A stretch of 16,165 nt of DNA from an uncultured Fibrobacter sp. (GTDB lineage Bacteria > Fibrobacterota > Fibrobacteria > Fibrobacterales > Fibrobacteraceae), in NCBI GenBank assembly GCA_934700345.1, contig CAKUXP010000040.1, forward strand, positions 1 to 16,165, given 5' to 3'. Both the position numbers and the translations under genes were made by a program. Within the stretch, counting starts at the first letter, position 1. Every line of letters starts with the position of its first letter. The notes under the pieces were generated by a model that was not told the origin of the DNA, ran no database searches, and saw nothing but the letters and a program-made list of their open reading frames with translations. This document shows positions 1 through 7,655 of the stretch, in pieces.

Positions 1-34
1 TTGTCGGGGACGCAACGCCAGAAGGCTAAACCGG

Positions 35-55
35 ACCACCGGCCTAGCCGGTGGT
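35..55. repeat. Perfect GC-rich hairpin
   Basis: ACCACCGGC and GCCGGTGGT form a perfect 9-bp stem around a CTA loop, followed on the plus strand by a short TTTT run. It may be a terminator for a plus-strand gene left of the window, or one copy of a dispersed hairpin family, since a similar CCGGC-rich hairpin lies at 16102-16120. Confidence 0.6.
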
Positions 56-68
56 TTTGAAGAATCAC

Positions 69-94
69 AAAAAAGCCCCGCCGGAAAGCGGGAC
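69..94 (-). terminator. Rho-independent terminator of glgP
   Basis: Read on the minus strand, GTCCCGC-TTTCC-GGCGGGGC folds into a CCCGC/GCGGG stem and is followed directly by TTTTTT. It lies about 20 bp past the glgP stop codon, the expected place for an intrinsic terminator. Confidence 0.8.
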
Positions 95-114
95 TTTCTT
101 TAGGAGAGCTTCTT

Positions 115-2595
115 TTACTTGAGCGAAATCGGGCAAGCCTTCGCATGCCAAATTTCGTCGGCGTATTGCTGGATGGTACGGTCCGAGCTGAACTTGCCCA
201 TGCGCGCCACGTTGAGAATCGCCATCTTCGCCCAGGCGTCCTTGTCTGCATACGCCTTCGCAACCTTTTCCTGGCATTCGATGTAGGAACGGAAATCCGC
301 AAGCAGCAGGAACGGATCGCTAGAGAGCAGCTTATCGACAATCGGGCGGAACGATTCCGGATGATCCGGGCTGAAAAATCCGCTGTTGATCAGGTCGAGA
401 ACGCGACGCAGGTCGTCATCCTTTTCGTAGTAATCGCGCGGACGATAACCCTTGGCGAGAAGCTCCTGCACTTCTTCGACCGTGAGACCGAAGAGGAAGA
501 AGTTTTCCTTGCCGATTACCTCGAGCATTTCCACATTCGCGCCGTCGAGCGTGCCGATGGTTAGTGCGCCGTTCATCGCGAACTTCATGTTGCCCGTTCC
601 GGAAGCTTCCGTTCCCGCAGTGGAAATCTGCTCGGAAAGATCCGCAGCCGGAATGATCTTTTCGGCAAAGCTCACTCGGTAATTTTCGAGGAACACCATC
701 TGGAGCTTTTCCTTGCAGGCCGGGTCGCTGTCGATGATCGCGCTCACCGCATTTGCGAGACGGATGATCTGCTTTGCCATCCAGTAGCCCGGAGCCGCCT
801 TTCCACCGATCATGATGGTCCGCGGAGTAATCTCCTTGCCGTCCTTGATCTGCAGGTAGAGATGAATCACATGGAGGATGTTCAAGAGTTGGCGCTTGTA
901 TTCGTGGATGCGCTTCACTTGCACATCGAACAGCGTATCGACATTCACCTCGACATTCTGCGTGCGCTTGAGGTAGGCAGCGAGGCGCTTCTTGTTTTCG
1001 AGCTTGACCGCCATGAATTCCTTGCGGAACTTCGCATCGTCCGCAAACTTTTCGAGTTTCTTGATTTCGTCGAAATTCTTAACCCAGCCGTCGCCTATCT
1101 TCGAGGAGACAAGAGCGGACATCGCCGGATCGGCCTTGCGGACCCAGCGGCGCGGCGTGACGCCGTTCGTCTTGTTGTTGAACTTTTCGGGCCAGAACTC
1201 GTAAAAATCCTTGAAGAGGCTCGTCTTGAGCAGGTCGCTGTGGAGAGCTGCGACACCGTTCACAAACGAAGAACCGACAATCGAAAGATACGCCATGCGG
1301 ATCATCTTCTCGTTGCCTTCCTGGATGAGCGACATCCGGGTGAGGCGCGCCGTGTCGCCGGGCCACTTGAGAGCGACCTTTGCGAGGAAGCGGGCGTTGA
1401 TTTCGTAAATAATTTGGAGATGGCGCGGCAAAAGCTTTTCAAAGAAGCTGACCGGCCACTTTTCGAGCGCTTCCGGCATGAGCGTGTGGTTCGTGTAGGC
1501 GAACGTGCGGGTCGTAATGTCCCACGCCTCGTTCCATTCGAGATTTTCCTCGTCGAGAAGGATCCGCATGAGTTCCGCAATCGAAATCGCCGGATGCGTA
1601 TCGTTCAGCTGGATGGCGACGCGTTCCGGGAAAAGCTTCCAGTCGCCTTCGTGGAGCTTCTTGAAGCGGCGGACGATATCCTGGAGAGACGCCGAGCAGA
1701 GGAAGTACTGCTGCTTCAGGCGGAGAATCTTTCCGTTTACCGACGTGTCGTTCGGGTAGAGAACCTTCGAAATCGTCTCGGAAAGTTCCATGTCCTGGAC
1801 AGCCGCCAGGTAGTCGCCGTTGTTGAAGTAGGCGAGCCCGAACTCGTCTGCGCTCTGGGCGCTCCAAAGGCGGAGGTTGTTCACCGTGTTGTTCCGGTAG
1901 CCGGGAATCGGCGTATCGTAGGGAAGCGCGATGACATAATCCTTTGTTTCCCAGCGGTTGCGGAGCTTGCCCTTTTCATCGGTCCACGTGACGACGTAGC
2001 CGCCGAACGGAACCTTGATCGAATTTGCCGGACGGGCGATTTCCCACGGATTCGGGAGGCGGAGCCAGTTGTCGGGAAGTTCTTCCTGCTGGCCGTCCTT
2101 GATCTTCTGGTTGAACATACCGTATTCGTAGCGGATTCCCATGCCAGTCGCCGGGAGTTCAAGCGTCGCCATCGAATCGAGGAAGCAGGCCGCCAGGCGA
2201 CCGAGTCCGCCGTTGCCAAGGCCCGCATCGACTTCTTCTTCGCGGAGTTCTTCGAGCGTCATGCCCAGTTCGGAAACGGCATCTTCCACAGCCTTTTCCA
2301 CGTCCAGGTTCAGGACGGAATTTCCGAGCGTGCGCCCGATCAAAAATTCGAGCGACAGATAATAGACGCGCTTCACGTCCTTGTCGTAATAGGTTTCCTG
2401 GGTCTTTATCCAACGATCGATGAGACGGTCGCGGACAGCGTACGCCACGGCCAGGAACTTTTCATGACGCGTCACCGTGTGTTCGTCACGGGCTAGCGTA
2501 TGGTGAATATGGTCGTCGAAGGCCTTCTTGAAAGCCTGGACGGTATTTTCCAGAACGTCGGAGTGCGACTTGGATTGTTCTTTTTTCGGAGCCAT
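115..2595 (-). CDS. glgP: Glycogen/starch phosphorylase
   Basis: This 826-residue enzyme (usual family size 800-850) is a PLP-dependent alpha-glucan phosphorylase. It releases glucose-1-phosphate from glycogen in the cytoplasm. The family signature EASGTGNMKF begins at residue 663, and K671 is the expected pyridoxal-phosphate lysine. Other conserved blocks are GLGNGGLGRLAACFLDS (about 125-141), QLNDTHP (about 329-335), TNHTLMPEALE (about 368-378) and the C-terminal GALTIGTLDGANVEM (about 676-690). The start is the ATG at 2595; a weak GTAGGCGA lies 4 nt upstream. A terminator follows at 69-94, so the gene is probably monocistronic. It fits the large glycogen stores known in Fibrobacter, though that link is family knowledge. 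Nothing appears truncated. The identification is very secure. Confidence 0.97.
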   Translation of the reverse strand: MAPKKEQSKSHSDVLENTVQAFKKAFDDHIHHTLARDEHTVTRHEKFLAVAYAVRDRLIDRWIKTQETYYDKDVKRVYYLSLEFLIGRTLGNSVLNLDVEKAVEDAVSELGMTLEELREEEVDAGLGNGGLGRLAACFLDSMATLELPATGMGIRYEYGMFNQKIKDGQQEELPDNWLRLPNPWEIARPANSIKVPFGGYVVTWTDEKGKLRNRWETKDYVIALPYDTPIPGYRNNTVNNLRLWSAQSADEFGLAYFNNGDYLAAVQDMELSETISKVLYPNDTSVNGKILRLKQQYFLCSASLQDIVRRFKKLHEGDWKLFPERVAIQLNDTHPAISIAELMRILLDEENLEWNEAWDITTRTFAYTNHTLMPEALEKWPVSFFEKLLPRHLQIIYEINARFLAKVALKWPGDTARLTRMSLIQEGNEKMIRMAYLSIVGSSFVNGVAALHSDLLKTSLFKDFYEFWPEKFNNKTNGVTPRRWVRKADPAMSALVSSKIGDGWVKNFDEIKKLEKFADDAKFRKEFMAVKLENKKRLAAYLKRTQNVEVNVDTLFDVQVKRIHEYKRQLLNILHVIHLYLQIKDGKEITPRTIMIGGKAAPGYWMAKQIIRLANAVSAIIDSDPACKEKLQMVFLENYRVSFAEKIIPAADLSEQISTAGTEASGTGNMKFAMNGALTIGTLDGANVEMLEVIGKENFFLFGLTVEEVQELLAKGYRPRDYYEKDDDLRRVLDLINSGFFSPDHPESFRPIVDKLLSSDPFLLLADFRSYIECQEKVAKAYADKDAWAKMAILNVARMGKFSSDRTIQQYADEIWHAKACPISLK

Positions 2596-2759
2596 GTTAT
2601 CGCCTACAAAAAGTGGAACGTTAAACTTTTAGGAAAAACCTAGCAAAAATTTTCTCGCCAAAAATCCGAGTCAAAAAGGTTAAAGTCCATCGGACCGCCT
2701 CCCGGAGTGTAAAATCATTTTTACAAAGCGTTTCGAGAACCCGATTTTTGAATTTAATG

Positions 2760-2793
2760 ATGGATTCAAATACCTAAATGTATTTGAATCCAT
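2760..2793. repeat. 14-bp inverted repeat, AT-rich hairpin
   Basis: ATGGATTCAAATAC and GTATTTGAATCCAT are exact reverse complements around a 6-nt CTAAAT loop. A run of T continues to 2797. It resembles an intrinsic terminator on the plus strand, but no plus-strand gene lies upstream. An operator or the end of a lost mobile element are alternatives. Confidence 0.6.
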
Positions 2794-2810
2794 TTTTAAA
2801 TTTCAAATTT

Positions 2811-2825
2811 TGACAAATTTTGTCA
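2811..2825. promoter_or_regulatory. 15-bp palindrome, operator-like
   Basis: TGACAAA-T-TTTGTCA is a perfect palindrome with a single central base, the shape of a dimeric repressor site. A TACAAT hexamer overlaps just downstream (2826-2831) and could be a -10 box, but no good -35 sits at the right distance. The regulator is unknown. Confidence 0.35.
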
Positions 2826-2962
2826 TACAATAGAAAGTAGGTTTTCTACACCTCGTCTTTCGTTTTTCGATTGGCTAGATTGCGGGCAAAAAGGAGAAAG
2901 CTCATAGCAAATGAGACAAAGACCCGAATAAAACCTACACAGCCTGCACCAAGCAATACTTT

Positions 2963-3574
2963 TTGAACTGTAAGGACTCAGATGATTCCCGACCGTCTTC
3001 TGACACGTATTTTCTCAAAGACATCGACAAAAGCCCAGAATTTTTTGAAACCATTCGATCGCACGAAGATGACCACCAGCGAGCTGTTTACGCCTATGAT
3101 CTTGTGCGCTGTCACGGAGGAAGTTCGGACCTCGCTAAAAAAACGCAAGAAGACATCCAAGAGTTGGTCTTCCTGATGGACAATCAAGAATACGTCGAAC
3201 GCGAAATTATGGAAATTGCTCATTCACAAGAAGTTTTGATATGCAACAAAAACTTGAAGAATTACTCCACGGATTCTCATCGTCAAGTAAATCCGTTCGT
3301 GGCAGAGAACAGTGCTACCCCCATCGCCAACGAAATCTTAAAGCAAAATAAAAGAGAATATAGCAACGGATTAAACAAGTTTGAGCCGGGAGATTTAAAC
3401 GAAGCGAACATACTTAACATCAAAAAACTTTCCATCAAAGATCGCGATTTCATTTTAGGTCAATATGAACTGTTGCGCAAAAAAGAAGCTAAAGAAGAAT
3501 GCGTTATACTTAAACTAAATGAGCGATTTAAACGATATTTAGAATTGCCTTCTTCCGATCGACATAGGACCTAG
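2963..3574 (+). CDS. Hypothetical protein, possibly 5'-truncated
   Basis: I do not recognise this 203-residue, hydrophilic, charged protein. It has no signal peptide, membrane segment or clear motif. The C-terminal third (about 150-196) is Lys/Glu-rich and probably helical (LSIKDRDFILGQYELLRKKE region). The only usable start is a TTG at 2963 with no Shine-Dalgarno. The frame stays open upstream to about 2915 with no better start, and the first in-frame ATG is near residue 71. That pattern suggests a gene that lost its 5' end or a frameshifted remnant. Codon use and composition are more AT-rich than in glgP or the transporter downstream, which hints at horizontal origin. It could also be a genuine small accessory gene served by the palindromic region before it. 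Confidence 0.5.
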   Translation: MNCKDSDDSRPSSDTYFLKDIDKSPEFFETIRSHEDDHQRAVYAYDLVRCHGGSSDLAKKTQEDIQELVFLMDNQEYVEREIMEIAHSQEVLICNKNLKNYSTDSHRQVNPFVAENSATPIANEILKQNKREYSNGLNKFEPGDLNEANILNIKKLSIKDRDFILGQYELLRKKEAKEECVILKLNERFKRYLELPSSDRHRT

Positions 3575-3598
3575 GCCGCTTCCTCGCCTCGAATTTTT

Positions 3599-3606
3599 TA
3601 ACTTTG
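3599..3606 (+). promoter_or_regulatory. TAnnTTTG box before the Fsr-type exporter
   Basis: TAACTTTG matches the Bacteroidota -7 consensus TAnnTTTG exactly. It ends only 5 nt before the ATG at 3612, and no Shine-Dalgarno lies between, so transcription would start at or next to the start codon. No clear -33 TTG element is visible. Function is inferred. Confidence 0.45.
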
Positions 3607-3611
3607 CGCGC

Positions 3612-4817
3612 ATGGAAAAAGTCAAGACGACATTTTCGGTTCTTTTCATTGTCAGTTTCTGTCACTTTCTAAACGATACGATCCAGTCGATGCTGCCCGC
3701 CATCTATCCGATGCTCAAGTCGGATTTCGGGCTTTCCTTTTCGCAAATCGGGCTTATCACGCTTGCGCTGCAGACCACGTCTTCCATTGTCCAGCCTCTC
3801 GTCGGTCTCTACGCGGACAAGCACCACCATTCCTGGCAGCTTGCCGTCGGGATGCTCTTTACACTGTCGGGGATTGCGCAGCTTTCCTTCGCATCCAACT
3901 TTTGGATGATTCTCGGCGCGGTGTCGCTCTTCGGTTGCGGTTCGTCCATTTTCCATCCGCAGGGTTCGCAGGCGGCGCAGCTCGCTTCCGGCGGGCGAAA
4001 GGGCCTTGCCCAGGGAATTTTCCAGGTCGGCGGAAACGCGGGATTTGCGCTCGGGCCGCTTCTCGCGGGAATCATTATTTTGCCGCACGGAATCCAGTCT
4101 GTCCGCTGGTTCGGAGTTCTCGCCATTCTGTGCGCCATCCTTCTTTCATACGTCGGCTGGTGGCATGTCAAGGAGCTTAAGAACTTCACAAGAAAAATCC
4201 GGGAACGCTGGACAATCGCCGAAAACGTTTCCCGCGGCAAAATCCACTTCTTCGTTTTCATCCTGTTTATGCTGATGTTTTCCAAGAATTTCTATTCCGC
4301 AAGCATGACGAACTACTTCACCTTTTTCCTCATCGACAAGTTCCATCTCTCGGTCAGGCTTTCCCAAATCTGCCTTTTTGTCTTTCTGGCCTCGCAGGCG
4401 ATCGGCACGGTTCTCGGCGGACTTATCGGCGACAGGTTCGGTCGGAAACCCGTCATCTGGTTTTCAATTCTCGGGGCGGCGCCTTTCACCATCGCGCTTC
4501 CCTATATCGACAGTTTTGCCGGGACCATCGCACTTTCCATCGTCATCGGATTAATCATGTCGTCCGCATTCCCTGCGATTCTCGTCTTTGCCACGGATCT
4601 CTTGCCAAACCATACGGGCATCGTCGCCGGGATTTTCTACGGGCTTTCGTTCGGGCTTGCAGGGTTTGGTAGCAGCTTCTTCGGATGGCTTGCCGACAGG
4701 ACAAGCGTCCCATTCATCTTCCAAGTCAGTACGCTTCTTCCGCTGTTCGGAATCATCGCCATATTCCTGCCAAAGATGGAGAGACGACGCCTGAAAGTTT
4801 CCACCGGCAATCGATAG
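3612..4817 (+). CDS. fsr: MFS exporter, fosmidomycin-resistance (Fsr) family
   Basis: This 401-residue, roughly 12-helix inner-membrane transporter resembles E. coli Fsr along its whole length. Conserved blocks are HFLNDTIQSMLPAIYPML (about 18-35), IGLITLALQ (46-54), SSIFHPQGSQAAQLASGGR (about 111-129), FQVGGNAGFALGPLLAG (137-153), and GDRFGRKPVIW (273-283) in the central cytoplasmic loop region typical of MFS proteins. Fsr proteins export fosmidomycin when overproduced; the physiological substrate is uncertain, so the drug role is family knowledge only. The ATG at 3612 lacks a Shine-Dalgarno and sits just after a TAnnTTTG box, suggesting a leaderless mRNA. Its stop is 7 bp from that of the convergent reductase. 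Family assignment is firm, substrate is not. Confidence 0.9.
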   Translation: MEKVKTTFSVLFIVSFCHFLNDTIQSMLPAIYPMLKSDFGLSFSQIGLITLALQTTSSIVQPLVGLYADKHHHSWQLAVGMLFTLSGIAQLSFASNFWMILGAVSLFGCGSSIFHPQGSQAAQLASGGRKGLAQGIFQVGGNAGFALGPLLAGIIILPHGIQSVRWFGVLAILCAILLSYVGWWHVKELKNFTRKIRERWTIAENVSRGKIHFFVFILFMLMFSKNFYSASMTNYFTFFLIDKFHLSVRLSQICLFVFLASQAIGTVLGGLIGDRFGRKPVIWFSILGAAPFTIALPYIDSFAGTIALSIVIGLIMSSAFPAILVFATDLLPNHTGIVAGIFYGLSFGLAGFGSSFFGWLADRTSVPFIFQVSTLLPLFGIIAIFLPKMERRRLKVSTGNR

Positions 4818-4824
4818 TTTTTTA

Positions 4825-6006
4825 TCAACGGAACCGCAGGTAGTTTACGGCAAACTTCAGCACTTCGAGCGGCATCTTTAAGAACGCCAAGGCGTGCCGG
4901 TCTCCGTCGAGATAAGCCTTGATGATTTTATACAGGCGAATCTGGTCTTCCCGGCTTCTCGATGTGAGAAAACGGCGGAACTTCATAATCTGCAGGTGCT
5001 TTTTCCCGAATTTTTGTATGCAGAGCTTTTCGTACAGATGCAGATACTCCGCAGAAAGGTTCCCTAGGCGAAGCCCCATCCCGACGACATTTGCCGCAAG
5101 AAGCCCGCTGCGCATCGCCGTCGCGATTCCACCGCCCGTCAGCGGATTTGTATGGTGCGCCGCGTCCCCTACAAGCAAAAGATTGTCCTTGACGGTATGC
5201 TCCAAATTGCCCGAAACGGGAACAAGCCCGCCCACGACGTGCCGTTCCACGACCTTAGCGTTCGGAAAAAGTCGATGCAGCCAGTCAAACGCGACCTCTT
5301 CGATGCACTTGTCCTTTACGTCCGAAACGAGAAAACCTGCGCCGAAATTCGTCACATTGCTCTTGACTTTCGGGAAGCTCCAGATATAGCCGTTGTTAAT
5401 GTAGTCCGCGCCCTGCCAGAATGTGAGGTAGTCGGATTTCGTCAAAATTCCCTCGACCTGGATATCGACGCCTGTGCAGGTCGTTCCGGGCCTCTGGAGT
5501 GTATCTAACCCGACCATCCGACCGATACGGCTTTCCACGCCGTCTGCAGCGACAACCATTTTCGCGCGAACCGTTTCCGTTCCCCGGGCCGTCACAATGG
5601 AGACCGTCCGCAATCCGCTTTCCGCGTTCCCCACGGCAGAGGCCCGCGCAAAGGTTTCGACTTCCGCACCGTCTTCTTCCGCCAAGCGAGCGAGATGCGG
5701 GTCGAACTTTTCCCGGTTGAGCATCACGCCGACTTTAGGCATCTTGCAGTCGAGTTCGATTCCGCCGGGACCGTAGACGTAAAGCCCGTTAAGTTCCGTC
5801 TCGATGCAGTCCATATCGATAGGGCCGAATTCTTCCTGAAGTCTATCGAGCTTGGTACTCGCTTCGCCGCACCGCACAGGAAATCCGATTTTTTCGCGCT
5901 TCTCGATGAGCAAGACAGAAAATCCCTGCTTAGCCAAATTCCTTGCCGCAACGCTTCCGCCGGGACCCGCACCGATGACCAGGACATCGTATTCCGTCCG
6001 CTTCAC
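4825..6006 (-). CDS. Geranylgeranyl reductase family FAD oxidoreductase
   Basis: This 393-residue flavoprotein begins with an FAD-binding Rossmann motif (YDVLVIGAGPGGSVA, about 6-20), followed by EKREKIG and PVRCGEAST. A second FAD motif, GDAAHHTNPLTGGGI, lies near residue 285-300. This is the layout of the geranylgeranyl reductase/FixC-like family, which saturates prenyl chains of lipids or quinones. The start is GTG at 6006: GAGGAGG lies 7 nt upstream and the GTG overlaps the ferredoxin TGA as GTGA. An ATG at 6075 in the same frame would lie inside the ferredoxin gene and adds 23 residues unlike the family. Translational coupling implies that the upstream ferredoxin is its electron donor. 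Substrate is unknown; a quinone side chain or membrane isoprenoid is possible. Confidence 0.88.
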   Translation of the reverse strand: MKRTEYDVLVIGAGPGGSVAARNLAKQGFSVLLIEKREKIGFPVRCGEASTKLDRLQEEFGPIDMDCIETELNGLYVYGPGGIELDCKMPKVGVMLNREKFDPHLARLAEEDGAEVETFARASAVGNAESGLRTVSIVTARGTETVRAKMVVAADGVESRIGRMVGLDTLQRPGTTCTGVDIQVEGILTKSDYLTFWQGADYINNGYIWSFPKVKSNVTNFGAGFLVSDVKDKCIEEVAFDWLHRLFPNAKVVERHVVGGLVPVSGNLEHTVKDNLLLVGDAAHHTNPLTGGGIATAMRSGLLAANVVGMGLRLGNLSAEYLHLYEKLCIQKFGKKHLQIMKFRRFLTSRSREDQIRLYKIIKAYLDGDRHALAFLKMPLEVLKFAVNYLRFR

Positions 6007-6191
6007 TTTTCGCCCTCCTCGATTTTCAAGGCTCCCGCTGGACAGGCGCGCACACAAAGACCGCAGCGGATGCACCTCGCCGAATCGATTTGCCAGTCAA
6101 GCCCATACATATCCAAGGCCATTTTCGGACAGATCCCGACACAGCCCGCACATTCCAGACATTTTTCACGAAGGTGCACCAACTTTTTCAT
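6003..6191 (-). CDS. Dicluster 2x[4Fe-4S] ferredoxin
   Basis: This 62-residue electron carrier has two complete cluster motifs: C11-x2-C14-x2-C17-x3-C21-P and C40-x2-C43-x2-C46-x3-C50-P. That is the standard 2[4Fe-4S] bacterial-type pattern. Its TGA overlaps the GTG of the flavoprotein that follows, so both are made from one message and probably act as a donor-acceptor pair. The ATG at 6191 has no Shine-Dalgarno, while a TATATTTT box ends 6 nt before it, so the transcript may be leaderless. A GTG at codon 5 is a less likely alternative start. Identity as a ferredoxin is secure; the partnership is inferred from gene order. Confidence 0.92.
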   Translation of the reverse strand: MKKLVHLREKCLECAGCVGICPKMALDMYGLDWQIDSARCIRCGLCVRACPAGALKIEEGEK

Positions 6192-6197
6192 ATAGGG

Positions 6198-6205
6198 AAA
6201 ATATA
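6198..6205 (-). promoter_or_regulatory. TAnnTTTG-like box before the ferredoxin operon
   Basis: On the minus strand TATATTTT matches 7 of 8 positions of TAnnTTTG and ends 6 nt before the ferredoxin ATG. The distance leaves no room for a conventional leader with a Shine-Dalgarno. Confidence 0.4.
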
Positions 6206-6252
6206 GGAATTCGGAAAAAAAGTTGGGATTTGGCTATCGACCGGACTATCGC

Positions 6253-6702
6253 CTAATTCTGCCTATTCTTTAGCAGGTCGCGGATTTCGGTAAGGAGAAT
6301 TTCTTCTTTCGAAGGCGCCGGGGGAGCCGGAGGCGCAACCGGAGTTTCTTCCTGCTTCCGCATATTCTGCATAAAACCCAGGAATTTTTTCATCACCAGA
6401 AACACCACGATAGCAACGATCAGGAAATCGACAACGCCGCCGATGAAACTTCCGTATGGAATCGTTACGCCCGCTTCTGTCGTATAGGCAAGCGACTTGA
6501 GGCCTTCGCCCGCATCCTTTGCGCCACCCATCGCAATGAGAGCTGTTACACCGGGCATCACGATGTCGTTTACGAACGACGTAACGATTTTTCCAAAGGC
6601 CCCGCCGATGATCACGCCAATCGCCATATCGACAATGTTACCCTTGAACGCAAACGCCTTGAATTCTTCGATGAGGCTCGACGCCTTTTCTTTAATGCCC
6701 AT
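6253..6702 (-). CDS. mscL: Large-conductance mechanosensitive channel
   Basis: This 149-residue inner-membrane protein is MscL, the homopentameric emergency valve that opens under hypo-osmotic stress. The N-terminal helix and first membrane segment read FKAFAFKGNIVDMAIGVIIG (about 14-33), continuing into AFGKIVTSFVNDIVMPG. After a short periplasmic loop the second segment is about 86-103 (GGVVDFLIVAIVVFLVMKKF region). A Pro-rich linker (PPAPPAP) leads to the cytoplasmic helix EEILLTEIRDLL. Length fits the family (about 130-150). The ATG at 6702 is preceded by AAAGGAG with 6 nt spacing, a good ribosome site. It is divergent from the EamA gene, and no terminator is obvious between it and the ferredoxin gene 61 bp downstream. 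Confidence 0.97.
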   Translation of the reverse strand: MGIKEKASSLIEEFKAFAFKGNIVDMAIGVIIGGAFGKIVTSFVNDIVMPGVTALIAMGGAKDAGEGLKSLAYTTEAGVTIPYGSFIGGVVDFLIVAIVVFLVMKKFLGFMQNMRKQEETPVAPPAPPAPSKEEILLTEIRDLLKNRQN

Positions 6703-6764
6703 GCCGGACTCCTTTGTAGAATTTCAACAAAAAATAAATTTTTATGGCGAATTGGCACGATTGC

Positions 6765-6772
6765 TATCTTTG
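6765..6772 (+). promoter_or_regulatory. TAnnTTTG box before the EamA transporter
   Basis: TATCTTTG matches TAnnTTTG exactly and ends 4 nt before the ATG at 6777. This supports that ATG rather than the one at 6744 and implies a leaderless transcript. No strong -33 element is seen. Confidence 0.4.
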
Positions 6773-6776
6773 GACT

Positions 6777-7652
6777 ATGTTTTGGGTCACACTCGCTCTA
6801 GGATCCGCCCTGTTTCTGGGCTTTTACGACATCGCAAAGAAAAAAGCGCTCACCGGTAACGCGGTCTTGCCGGTGCTGTTTTTCGTAAGCCTGACCTGCG
6901 CAGCGCTCCTTTCCCCCGCCTATGTTCTAGGCATCATCCCCGCACTCTCCTCAAGCGATCATCTTAAGCTTCTCCTCAAGGCAGCCATCGTCACCGCGAG
7001 CTGGATTTTCACGTTCCACGCCGTTTCAAGGCTCCCGCTGAGCATCACCGCTCCCGTCCGGGCAAGTGCGCCGATATTCACCATCGCCATGGCCGTCGCC
7101 TTTATGGGCGAACGCCCGAGCACCCTCGAATGGCTAGGAATCGGAATATCCCTAGCCGGCTACTTGGCAATGAGTTTCGCTTCACGCAAGGAGACCGGAC
7201 ATTTCTTCACGAACATCTGGATTCTTTCAATGTTCTTCGGGACGTTCCTTGGATCGGTCAGCGGCATCTACGACAAGTTCCTGTTGCAGCGCGAGAATCT
7301 AGACCCGCTCGCCATCCAGTTCTACTACAACATCTACATGGCAATACTCCAGGGGATTCTCATTTTCGTGCAACATCTCGCCAAAAAAGGAAGTCCCTCC
7401 CGAATCCGTTTCCAGTTTCGACCGGTTATCCTCGCCGTAGGAATCTTTCTCGTCGCTGCGGACAGGTTCTACTTTCTCGCGGTCCACAATCCCGACGCGC
7501 TTATTTCGGTTGTCACGATTATCCGGCGTTCCAACGTTCTCATCAGCTTTCTCGGCGGGCTTTTCTTTTTTCACGAAAGACGTTCCGCGCTCAAGAATCT
7601 GTCGATGGCGGGAATTCTCCTCGGACTTCTCTGCTTTGCGATGAAATCCTGA
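6777..7652 (+). CDS. EamA/DMT-superfamily transporter
   Basis: This roughly 291-residue protein has about ten hydrophobic segments in two similar halves, the pattern of EamA (drug/metabolite transporter) proteins. The first half starts FWVTLALGSALFLGFYDIAK and contains SITAPVRASAPIFTIAMA and GERPSTLEWLGI. The second starts near LSMFFGTFLGSVSGIYDKFL and ends with RRSNVLISFLGGLFFFHER and the final helix. Such proteins move small metabolites or drugs across the inner membrane; the substrate cannot be told. An ATG 33 bp upstream (6744) would add 11 residues, but neither start has a Shine-Dalgarno, and the TAnnTTTG box favours 6777. Its stop lies 3 bp from that of the convergent SIR2-like gene. 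Confidence 0.88.
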   Translation: MFWVTLALGSALFLGFYDIAKKKALTGNAVLPVLFFVSLTCAALLSPAYVLGIIPALSSSDHLKLLLKAAIVTASWIFTFHAVSRLPLSITAPVRASAPIFTIAMAVAFMGERPSTLEWLGIGISLAGYLAMSFASRKETGHFFTNIWILSMFFGTFLGSVSGIYDKFLLQRENLDPLAIQFYYNIYMAILQGILIFVQHLAKKGSPSRIRFQFRPVILAVGIFLVAADRFYFLAVHNPDALISVVTIIRRSNVLISFLGGLFFFHERRSALKNLSMAGILLGLLCFAMKS

Positions 7653-7655
7653 TTT

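Larger units (their letters stand above)
2596..2962. other. AT-rich intergenic region with palindromes
   Basis: These 367 bp separate divergent glgP and the ORF at 2963. Base composition is clearly more AT-rich than in the neighbouring genes. The stretch contains a 14-bp inverted repeat (2760-2793) and a 15-bp palindrome (2811-2825). I see no convincing small gene: the only ATG-led frame near its right end (ATG at 2911) stops after six codons. The frame of the 2963 ORF stays open leftward to about 2915, without an ATG, GTG or TTG. Confidence 0.6.

Noticed and set aside
862..2496. A 544-residue open frame antisense to glgP
   Set aside because: It is an artefact of codon bias in the opposite strand. 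The glgP frame carries the full phosphorylase signature, while the antisense product is Arg/Glu/Val-rich with no domain and no ribosome site.
2810..2831. TTGACA and TACAAT as a sigma-70 promoter before the orphan ORF
   Set aside because: The spacer is only 10 bp, too short for a functional -35/-10 pair.
2982..3176. A 64-codon ATG-led frame overlapping the orphan ORF
   Set aside because: It has no ribosome site, ends early and has a Ser/Thr/Lys-rich shadow-like composition; the longer overlapping frame looks more like protein.
4825..6075. The ATG at 6075 as start of the reductase
   Set aside because: The extra 23 residues lie within the ferredoxin gene in another frame and do not fit the family; the GTG at 6006 has a strong ribosome site and begins just before the FAD motif.
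6751..6767. A sigma-54-like site (TTGGCACG then TTGCT) before the EamA gene
   Set aside because: The GG and GC elements are only one base plus the motif apart, so the required -24/-12 spacing is not met.
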